This document shows positions 56,969 through 64,000 of a DNA stretch of 64,000 bases, piece after piece. Both the position numbers and the translations under genes were made by a program. The notes beneath the pieces were generated by a model. The model was not told where the DNA came from and searched no databases. It worked only from the letters and a program-made list of their open reading frames with translations. The stretch is from Dyadobacter luteus. Lineage in GTDB: Bacteria; Bacteroidota; Bacteroidia; Cytophagales; Spirosomataceae. Each line of letters opens with the position of its first letter. The stretch's first letter is position 1. Location of the stretch: positions 310,001 to 374,000 of the forward strand of contig NZ_QNUL01000003.1 of assembly GCF_003383615.1 (NCBI RefSeq). Direction: 5' to 3'.

Positions 56969-57616
56969 ATGTTACGTATTGCCATCATCGATGATCATTT
57001 TATCTACCGAAAAGGGCTGACTCATATTCTTGAAAACAATTTTCCTAAAACTGAAATACTGGAAAGAAATGCAGGCGAGGGCACAGAAACTGCTTTGGTT
57101 CATTTCAATCCCCATGTGATTATGATGCACCTGGAGAATATCCATGAAAGAGAAGGATTTATGCTTGCAAGTAAGTACAAATCGCTTTTTCCAAATACTC
57201 CACTGGTTATTTATGAAGAAAGTGCCAATTATAACAAAGCACTCAAAGGACTACGCGCTAAGATTGACGCTTACCTTGATAAAAATTGTGAAGAAGAAGA
57301 GTTCGTCAAATGTGTAAAGACGGTCCTTGAAGGGAAAAACTACCTGTGCAAATCGGTTCAACAGCATATCATTGAGCAGGTGATTCAAAGAAAAATCCCT
57401 TTGAAAACACCAGGAATACTTTCGCTGCGCGAGTCTGAAATTGCACGACTCATCAGCGACGGCGAAAGAACATCAGGAATCGCCCTGATTCTCGGTCTCA
57501 AATCTTCTACAGTCAGCACGGTGAAGGCTACTATCTTCGCCAAGCTGGGTGTCAACAATGTGGTGGAACTGAGGTCACGAATGGCTCAGCTCAGGGAAGA
57601 ACAAAACTCGCTGTAA
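56969..57616 (+). CDS. NarL/LuxR-type response regulator with an altered receiver
   Basis: 215 residues. Receiver about 1-125 keeps the acid pocket (IIDDHF, D8-D9) and the Lys (K105), but the phosphoacceptor position is His (VIMMHLENI, H54) where Asp is expected; the usual Thr/Ser position is Tyr/Glu (VIYEESA). The LuxR HTH (SLRESEIARLISDGERTSGI, then LGLKSSTVSTVKATIFAKLG) is normal. It may work as a phosphorylation-independent or pseudo-receiver regulator. No cognate kinase is adjacent. Confidence 0.87.
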   Translation: MLRIAIIDDHFIYRKGLTHILENNFPKTEILERNAGEGTETALVHFNPHVIMMHLENIHEREGFMLASKYKSLFPNTPLVIYEESANYNKALKGLRAKIDAYLDKNCEEEEFVKCVKTVLEGKNYLCKSVQQHIIEQVIQRKIPLKTPGILSLRESEIARLISDGERTSGIALILGLKSSTVSTVKATIFAKLGVNNVVELRSRMAQLREEQNSL

Positions 57617-57832
57617 GGCACTGACAGAAAATCTGATTATAAAATTTCACAGGAAAAATAAATCAGTCGGGCAGTGATCATTTACTTCATCGCACCAGCG
57701 CTTTTAGCAACACCTTTATTTCATATTGAAATCGGGGTGTTATTTTTTTATTGAGACCTGATGATTCAAATACACTTCAGCACAAGAGAAAAACAAGTAC
57801 TTTCGCATAATAATGTGAATCCTGTTTAATAC

Positions 57833-59377
57833 ATGCAGTCTTACCTCAATCTGTTCCATTTCCGTCAGCAGATCAATTACAAAAACGAAATTCTGGCCGG
57901 GCTTACTGTCGCTATGACAATGATCCCCGAATCCCTCTCATTCGCCATTCTGGCCGGGCTACCGCCACTTTGCGGGCTTTACGCTGCATTTATCATGGGC
58001 CTTGTTACATCTGTTTTCGGGGGCAGACCAGGACTCATATCAGGAGGAGCCGGTGCCACTGTGGTAGTACTTATTGCTCTGATGAATTCTCACGGTATCG
58101 AATATGTATTTGCTGCGGTTGTACTGGCAGGCATTTTTCAAATTCTGGTAGGACTTTTTAAATTAGCCAAATTCATCAGGCTCGTTCCGCAATCGGTGAT
58201 GTATGGCTTTGTGAATGGCTTGGCTGTCATCATTTTTCTGGCACAACTCGATCAGTTTAAAGTGCGCCAACCGGGCTCGGTCGCCTGGCTTCAAGGCGAA
58301 GCCCTGATGACGATGGCGGGGCTGGTTTTACTCACCATTGCCATTACGATTCTTTTTCCCCGTATTACAAAAGCAGTCCCCCCTTCGCTTGTTGCCATTA
58401 TTGTTGTTTTTTGTGTGGTACTAGGGCTTCAGATTGACACCCGTCTCGTGAAAGACATTGCTTCTGTAAGCGGAGGTTTACCCCCGTTTCATATACCGTC
58501 GGTTCCTTTTACGTTCGAAACCTTACAAATTGTATTTCCGTACGGGCTGATCATGGCTGGTGTAGGGCTTACTGAAGGGCTGCTTACATTGAATCTGGTA
58601 GATGAAATTACCGCAACAAGAGGAAATGGTAACCGCGAAAGTCTTGCACAAGGCTCGGCTAATATATTAAATGGATTTTTCTTCGGAATGGGCGGCTGCC
58701 CTATGATTGCGCAAACGCTTGTCAATTTATCTGCAGGTGCAAGAACCCGCCTTTCCGGCATTATCGCATCGCTTACAATCCTTTGCATTATTCTGTTTGC
58801 TTCACCGATTATTGATCTCGTCCCAATGGCTGCGTTAACCGGTGTTATGATCATGGTGGCGATCGGAACTTTCGAATGGTCGAGTTTCCGGATCATTAAT
58901 AAAATGCCCCGACAAGATGTTTTTGTGGGCATTCTCGTAGCCCTGATCACGATTTTCCTGCATAACCTTGCACTGGCTGTTTTGATCGGCGTCATTATCT
59001 CTGCACTTGTATTTGCATGGGAAAGTGCCAAACGGATCAGAGCTAAGAAATATATAAAGGATGGAGCTAAACACTATGAAATCTACGGTCCGTTGTTCTT
59101 CGGATCCGTGACCGCATTTCATGAAAAGTTTGACATAACCAACGATCCCGAAACTGTCATTATTGATTTCAAGGATAGTCGTATTGCCGACATGTCGGGT
59201 ATTGAAGCTTTGAATAAACTAACTGAACGGTATGCAAAGGTGGGCAAAAAACTGCATTTGAAACACCTGAGTGAAGATTGCAGGCGCTTGCTTGAAAATG
59301 CCTCTTCAGTAATTGAAGTCAATATTATGGACGATCCGATTACCGCGTTGCACTTGACTAATCAAAAATTTTCATAA
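57833..59377 (+). CDS. SulP-family anion transporter with STAS domain
   Basis: 514 residues, 11-12 membrane segments then a cytosolic STAS domain (from about residue 415: HYEIYGPLFFGSVTAF, DFKDSRIADMSGIEALNKL with the conserved Asp-Ser). The N-terminus (LAGLTVAMTMIPESLSFAIL) and GLTEGLLTLNLVDEITATR fit SulP proteins, which transport sulfate, bicarbonate or other anions; the group with short STAS tails includes BicA-type bicarbonate carriers. It has its own terminator. Confidence 0.92.
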   Translation: MQSYLNLFHFRQQINYKNEILAGLTVAMTMIPESLSFAILAGLPPLCGLYAAFIMGLVTSVFGGRPGLISGGAGATVVVLIALMNSHGIEYVFAAVVLAGIFQILVGLFKLAKFIRLVPQSVMYGFVNGLAVIIFLAQLDQFKVRQPGSVAWLQGEALMTMAGLVLLTIAITILFPRITKAVPPSLVAIIVVFCVVLGLQIDTRLVKDIASVSGGLPPFHIPSVPFTFETLQIVFPYGLIMAGVGLTEGLLTLNLVDEITATRGNGNRESLAQGSANILNGFFFGMGGCPMIAQTLVNLSAGARTRLSGIIASLTILCIILFASPIIDLVPMAALTGVMIMVAIGTFEWSSFRIINKMPRQDVFVGILVALITIFLHNLALAVLIGVIISALVFAWESAKRIRAKKYIKDGAKHYEIYGPLFFGSVTAFHEKFDITNDPETVIIDFKDSRIADMSGIEALNKLTERYAKVGKKLHLKHLSEDCRRLLENASSVIEVNIMDDPITALHLTNQKFS

Positions 59378-59383
59378 AAAATG

Positions 59384-59414
59384 AGAAAGCCCGATGATCG
59401 ACATCGGGCTTTCT
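59384..59414. terminator. Bidirectional terminator between SulP and LEA-like genes
   Basis: 13-bp stem AGAAAGCCCGATG / CATCGGGCTTTCT with an ATCGA loop, A-run left and T-rich right. It serves both convergent genes. Confidence 0.85.
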
Positions 59415-59417
59415 ATG

Positions 59418-59744
59418 TTACTTGTTATCTTCTGTTTTCTCCTCAATCTTAGCCGCAGCTTTATTGACACCCTTTTTGGTAGCCTTATACCCTTTTTCTG
59501 CTGTTTCACCTACAGCTTTAGCGCCTTTCTTTACACCTTTCTTCGTTGCATCATAACCCTTTTCGGCAGTTTCACCCACCTTTTCTGCACCCTTCTTTAC
59601 TCCGTTCCCTACAACTTTGGCATCTTTTTTAACTTCTTCTCCAACTTTCTGAGAAGTCGCCTTCGCTTTTTCAGCAGTAGTTTCCTGAGCGTAGCTGAAA
59701 GTAGATGCAGCAACAAGAGCCGCAATGATCATTAACTTTTTCAT
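59418..59744 (-). CDS. Secreted LEA-like Lys/Ala-rich repeat protein
   Basis: 108 residues. Signal peptide (MKKLMIIAALVAASTFSYAQ). The mature part is low-complexity, highly charged and helical, with a 22-residue repeat at 50-71 and 72-93 (each containing VGETAEKGY and ATKKGV), i.e. two 11-mers. This resembles group-3 LEA/CsbD-like proteins that may protect against drying or envelope stress. It lies 80 bp downstream of the hybrid sensor gene on the same strand; whether cotranscribed is unclear. Confidence 0.8.
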   Translation of the reverse strand: MKKLMIIAALVAASTFSYAQETTAEKAKATSQKVGEEVKKDAKVVGNGVKKGAEKVGETAEKGYDATKKGVKKGAKAVGETAEKGYKATKKGVNKAAAKIEEKTEDNK

Positions 59745-59824
59745 GTTTTTTTAGTCTGTGATTTTAGTAATTTAAATACCTGAATTCGCCTCAATGGCTA
59801 ATTCAATACTGACAACGAAAATCT

Positions 59825-62800
59825 TTATGTTGTGGTATTATCGTCTCTATGATTTTGTCGGTGCGTGCGCGCATATTGCGAAGGCGACATATGATATACT
59901 TTCTGAAAGGACACCCGAAAGTTCTTCGGGTCTTCTATTCCCACCATCATTGCGATCTCCGATACACGGGCATGACCGTTCGCCAGCAAGTGAGCTGCCC
60001 GCTTCAGACGGATGTCTTTAATGAACTCAATCACCGACTGCCCTGTAATACTCTTTACCCGCTTGTAAAAAACCGACTGGCTCATGCCCATCATCCCTAC
60101 CAGACTCTGTACATTAAAATCGGGATTAGCAAGATTCTGCTCTACAATTTTCATCGCGTTTTCTAAGAAAGAACGATCTTCATCCGGTATTGCAATTTCG
60201 GCAGGCTGAAGTAAAATACTGCGCTGGTAATATTGATGCAGCTTGTTTCTATTAAGTAATATCGTATTGACTTTCGCCTTCAGAATACGTGGATTAAAAG
60301 GTTTGGCGATGTAATCATCTGCCCCGGTTTCCAATCCTTCCAGCTCCTGTATGGCTGCTACCCGGGCGGTGAGTAACAATACGGGAATATGCGCCGTTTT
60401 GGGATTTCTTTTGATTTTTTTACAAAGATCAAGCCCATTCATACCCGGCATCATTACATCGCTCAATACAAAATCCGGTTGTAAGTCAGGCACTTTATTC
60501 CAACCATCAAGACCATCTTCAGATAAAGTGACCTCGAACGTCGGTGTGAATAGACTTTTCAGATATTCTCTTACATCCGGATTATCCTCTACGATCAACA
60601 TCTTGTAACGCGGACCGGGAGCGGAGTCAACGGGAATAACCAGCACCGGCTCTGTTTCTTTGTTTTCAGTATACTGAACAGGCTCCTGTCCCAGTATTTG
60701 CGCTGCAGATACATGGGATTTACCAAATGGAAGTTTCACTAAGAAAGTACTCCCCTGTCCCGGATTACTTTTGACAGAAACTTCACCCGAGTGGCTGTGT
60801 ACAAGCTGTTTCACCAAAGCCAACCCGATACCTGTTCCCTTCGCACCAATTGCCCCCTGAGCCGAAGCCTGATAATAGGGATCAAAAATGCGGTCTATAT
60901 CCTGCTCATTTATTCCAAAACCTGTGTCTTTAACAGATACCTGAAGATAATTTTGAGTCAACTGTCCTGCAGAAAAAACAGCGTCATCATTCTTGTTTCC
61001 GCTCACAAGCACTTCAATATCAACTTTTCCTCCTTCCGGGGAATACTTGAATGCATTCGACAGCAGATTGGTTAACACGACTTCCAGTTTCTCTGTATCG
61101 AAATAAAGCTGTATCTCTTCTTCTGGTAACGTAATGTTGTAGCTCATGTTTTGCTCTTCAGCCTTGTGCCTGAAAATGAGAAAAATTTCATGGATAAAGC
61201 TCAGAATATTGCCACGGGTTACCGACAGCGCCACGTTACCGGTTTCCACCTTTCTGAAACTCAGAAGCTGATTCACCAGGTTGAGCAGTTTCTGAGTTTG
61301 CTTATGCATCATTTCCACTTTCTCCTTCATCTCTCCGGATTCACCCAGGTAGGCCATAAATTCCTCCATCGGCCCCAGAATCAACGTGAGCGGTGTACGG
61401 AATTCATGAGATACATTTGTGAAGAAATTGATCTTCACATCGGCAATTTCCTTTTCTTTTTCGGCATGAAGCTTTTCCAAAGCGATCCTGTTTTTCAATT
61501 CAAGCCTGCCCAATGTTATTTTTCGGTAAAGCAGAAAAGCCCCAAGTACAATTAAAACATAACCCATACATGCCCACCAGGTCTTATACCAGGGTGGCAG
61601 AATAATTACCTTCACCTCAGCTGGTTTCACCGACCATACCCCTTCGCCATTGCTGGCTTTTACGCGGAAAATATACTCACCGGCAGGAATATTGGCAAAA
61701 CTGGCAACCCGTTGCCCTTCTGGTAGTTGTATCCAATCACTGCTGTAGCCTTCCAGAAAATACATGTATCGTTGCTTCTGCGGATTCACGTAATTTAAAC
61801 CTACAAATTCAAAGGAGAAGTCATTTTCCGATGCCTTAATCGTCACTCCTTCCGGTTCAGAAAATGGTCGGGTAACCATGGAACTCCCCACTTCATCGTC
61901 GTCATTACCCGTATTTCGGTTCAATACCCGCAACCTCGTGATATGCACTACGGGTGCATGGGGATTAGCCCTGATGGCGTCAGGCTTAAAATAATTAAGT
62001 CCGTTGGTACCTCCGAAGTACATCGTTCCATCGGCAGAATGAAAAGCCGAACCGACCTTAAAAGAATTACTCTGCAAGCCGTCGCTGACATCGTAATGCA
62101 TTACCTTTTTGGTATCAGGGGTAAATTTGAACAAACCAGCCCCTCCGATCCACAGGTTACCGCTGTCATCTGCCAGTATACTTTCTATATCGTTTTCAGG
62201 TAACCATTTGTAATATCTATCAACCCTGTATTTATCTTTTTCTCTGACCAAACGGTGCAGACCGCCCCCTATTGTCCCCGCCCAGATATCACCCGATTCA
62301 TCCTGCAGCAAAGGCCACGCGAAATTAACCTTCAGGCTATGTTCGTCATCTGCACGATGATTGAAATGATGGAGCACACGCAAAGATTCTTTTCCAGCCC
62401 TAAGTTGCAAAATGCCGTTATCAGCAGTACTGGCCCACAGAACGTCTTGCTTATTATCGTAAAGCAGAAAAGTAAACTGGTTGGAGGGGAGAGATGAGTT
62501 CCGGGTGTAAAAAGCGCTAACGAAATTACCCTTCTGATCATAAAGAAGTAGACCCTCCGTCGTACCCACCCAAACCCGTTGATGCTTGTCGGTGATGATA
62601 CTCTCTACACTCATGTAGTTCCAGGGTTTGTACCCCGGGATTGAAGGAAGAGCCCGTAACGTTTTTCCGGATTGACGATCCAGTAGATAAAGTCCGTTGT
62701 AACGTGTTCCGATCCAGACCGCTTCACTTCCAACATAAAGCGCGGCTACATCCACACCAGTTGCGTTTCCCTGTAAAGAACGGTGCAGAAAATTATCATA

Positions 62801-64000
62801 ATTTTTGCGTTGAGGATCATAACGCGAAAATCCATTCCTCGTTCCTATAAAAAGCTGATTGTATTGCTCATCTTTATGAATTACGTTCACATAATTATTG
62901 GAAAGCGCACTACTTGTAGAAGCATCACGCCTTAAGTGAGCAAAACGTCCCTGATTTAAACGAACCTTGTTGACACCCCCAGAAGACGCCGCCATCCAAA
63001 GATTATTGAACGAATCTTCGAGTATCTGATGAATACGGCCAGAATTGATACTATTTTCATCTCCGTCAGATGGCAAGAACGTTCTGAATGCATAATTTCC
63101 GGATAGACTGCTTGTATGCTCAGTCATCAGCAAACCAAAGTTGGTTCCGATCCATAACCTGTCCGAGGAGTCCATGAAGATGCATTGCACGCCATGAAAC
63201 AAAGTTGATAAGGCAATCAATACGGGTTTAGGTTTAGAAACCTCAGCCTTCACGATGCGATACACGCGCTGATCGCCTCCTATCCATAAATCTCCCTTTT
63301 TGTCCTGATACAAAGCCCGGACATCCTCTTCTAGCCAGGATGTCACCCGTTGCGGATATATGTTTTGTCTTCCGGCCAGCCTGGCATCCATCTGCCACAA
63401 GCCACCTGCCAGTGTTCCTATCCATACCCTACCAAACTGATCGGCCAGTAAACCCGTGACGTCGTAGCTTATATTTTTTGAAGCACTAAATTTCACCTCA
63501 TCGACCCGGCTGATCTCATGTTTATGATCAACAGTAATCACAAATAGCCCTTGATCCTGCGTCCCTACCCATAATCTCCCGCTGCTGTCTGTAGTGACGG
63601 AGCGTACCGATGTTTTGTTTATTCTTGATAAAACTTCCCTGAACTTGCCTGACGTCGTCATCTCCTTTACATTGACAAAGGCATCGCTTAACGGATTGTA
63701 GCAAAACAGCCCTGCCCGTTCCGTACCCGCCCAGATCCGACCAGCTCTACCGTTATACAGCACGCGAATCCGATTGCTCGACACCCCGCCCTGTTCGGTA
63801 TTATAAAGCTCATACTTCTTCAGCTCATACCCATCATAACGGTTAATCCCATTGTTCGTACCTATCCATATGAAGCCATTCGAGTCCTGACTTACCGCCA
63901 TCGCATCGCTGTGCGCCAATCCTTCGTCGACCGTTATGTGCTCAAATTTGAAAGTACTTACCGGCTGGCTGTACACTTGGAGCACACCAGACAGCAACGC
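59825..64000 (-). CDS. Hybrid two-component sensor (one-piece histidine kinase, receiver, AraC HTH), partial at 5' end
   Basis: At least 1391 residues; the frame is open to the right edge, and the visible start (TTG at 63997) is only the tail of a signal peptide, so the true start lies outside. Order: about 14 Reg_prop propeller blades (motifs such as GLLADQFGRVWIGTLAGGLW), a Y_Y_Y domain (to about 790), one membrane helix near 800, HisKA with FFTNVSHEFRTPLTLILGP near 865, HATPase (VKDTGFGINEQDIDRIFDPY), a receiver with Asp in FVLSDVMMPGMNG near 1180, and an AraC HTH at the C-terminus. Such sensors usually detect periplasmic glycans and control polysaccharide-use genes; the target locus is probably to the right of the window. 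Confidence 0.95.
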   Translation of the reverse strand, partial: ALLSGVLQVYSQPVSTFKFEHITVDEGLAHSDAMAVSQDSNGFIWIGTNNGINRYDGYELKKYELYNTEQGGVSSNRIRVLYNGRAGRIWAGTERAGLFCYNPLSDAFVNVKEMTTSGKFREVLSRINKTSVRSVTTDSSGRLWVGTQDQGLFVITVDHKHEISRVDEVKFSASKNISYDVTGLLADQFGRVWIGTLAGGLWQMDARLAGRQNIYPQRVTSWLEEDVRALYQDKKGDLWIGGDQRVYRIVKAEVSKPKPVLIALSTLFHGVQCIFMDSSDRLWIGTNFGLLMTEHTSSLSGNYAFRTFLPSDGDENSINSGRIHQILEDSFNNLWMAASSGGVNKVRLNQGRFAHLRRDASTSSALSNNYVNVIHKDEQYNQLFIGTRNGFSRYDPQRKNYDNFLHRSLQGNATGVDVAALYVGSEAVWIGTRYNGLYLLDRQSGKTLRALPSIPGYKPWNYMSVESIITDKHQRVWVGTTEGLLLYDQKGNFVSAFYTRNSSLPSNQFTFLLYDNKQDVLWASTADNGILQLRAGKESLRVLHHFNHRADDEHSLKVNFAWPLLQDESGDIWAGTIGGGLHRLVREKDKYRVDRYYKWLPENDIESILADDSGNLWIGGAGLFKFTPDTKKVMHYDVSDGLQSNSFKVGSAFHSADGTMYFGGTNGLNYFKPDAIRANPHAPVVHITRLRVLNRNTGNDDDEVGSSMVTRPFSEPEGVTIKASENDFSFEFVGLNYVNPQKQRYMYFLEGYSSDWIQLPEGQRVASFANIPAGEYIFRVKASNGEGVWSVKPAEVKVIILPPWYKTWWACMGYVLIVLGAFLLYRKITLGRLELKNRIALEKLHAEKEKEIADVKINFFTNVSHEFRTPLTLILGPMEEFMAYLGESGEMKEKVEMMHKQTQKLLNLVNQLLSFRKVETGNVALSVTRGNILSFIHEIFLIFRHKAEEQNMSYNITLPEEEIQLYFDTEKLEVVLTNLLSNAFKYSPEGGKVDIEVLVSGNKNDDAVFSAGQLTQNYLQVSVKDTGFGINEQDIDRIFDPYYQASAQGAIGAKGTGIGLALVKQLVHSHSGEVSVKSNPGQGSTFLVKLPFGKSHVSAAQILGQEPVQYTENKETEPVLVIPVDSAPGPRYKMLIVEDNPDVREYLKSLFTPTFEVTLSEDGLDGWNKVPDLQPDFVLSDVMMPGMNGLDLCKKIKRNPKTAHIPVLLLTARVAAIQELEGLETGADDYIAKPFNPRILKAKVNTILLNRNKLHQYYQRSILLQPAEIAIPDEDRSFLENAMKIVEQNLANPDFNVQSLVGMMGMSQSVFYKRVKSITGQSVIEFIKDIRLKRAAHLLANGHARVSEIAMMVGIEDPKNFRVSFQKVYHMSPSQYARTHRQNHRDDNTTT

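Overview
The window looks like chromosomal DNA of a Bacteroidota bacterium, most likely Cytophagales (Dyadobacter/Spirosomaceae-like; the genus is inference). The evidence is two large secreted proteins with type IX secretion (T9SS) C-terminal sorting domains, a PorP/SprF-family protein, a one-piece hybrid two-component sensor, a DUF5686 outer-membrane protein, a serine palmitoyltransferase locus, weak Shine-Dalgarno sites and moderate GC. I saw no tRNA or rRNA gene, transposon, prophage or CRISPR array. Most genes are on the minus strand.

Layout. 0.1-4.5 kb: sucA-sucB, the E1 and E2 of 2-oxoglutarate dehydrogenase, with an E2 carrying two lipoyl domains. 4.6-10.7 kb: a PorP/SprF-like protein, then the cmk / FAD oxidoreductase / TolB-BamA-like operon. 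10.8-21 kb: a catabolic cluster. A divergent AraC regulator faces a UxaA-type dehydratase, SDR dehydrogenase, fumarylacetoacetase-family hydrolase, amidohydrolase (lactonase type), a degenerate EEP-fold protein, and lutA, lutB and lutC. This set fits non-phosphorylative oxidation of a 6-deoxysugar (L-fucose type) to pyruvate plus L-lactate, with LutABC burning the lactate. 21.3-26.5 kb: adenine deaminase, an ECF sigma factor, rarA and small unknown genes, including a 56-residue membrane protein. 26.7-30 kb: a 1091-residue T9SS adhesin-like protein, then a 1.1 kb AT-rich gap. 31-37.5 kb: aldo/keto reductase, an Upf1-like helicase, a divergent AlkC-like DNA glycosylase, a methyltransferase-like membrane protein and a CmoA-like protein.

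38-51.4 kb: a long co-directional lipid cluster and the most interesting part of the window. Serine palmitoyltransferase, a GNAT-type ceramide synthase candidate and an NAD-epimerase-type reductase overlap each other by 4 bp. Downstream are a DUF5686 barrel protein, a nucleotidyltransferase, an ATP-grasp-like protein, a CDP-alcohol phosphotransferase with an altered active-site motif, a UPF0104 flippase-like protein, a HAD hydrolase, a PfkB kinase, a DUF4833 protein and an FA2H-like hydroxylase. A TetR regulator lies just upstream. Together they suggest ceramide synthesis, acyl hydroxylation and attachment of a CDP-activated head group, perhaps inositol-like.

51.9-64 kb: a second T9SS protein, two NarL/LuxR-type response regulators (one lacks the phosphoacceptor Asp), a metallophosphoesterase, a DUF1801 protein, a SulP transporter, a LEA-like repeat protein, and a hybrid histidine kinase/AraC sensor that runs off the right edge.
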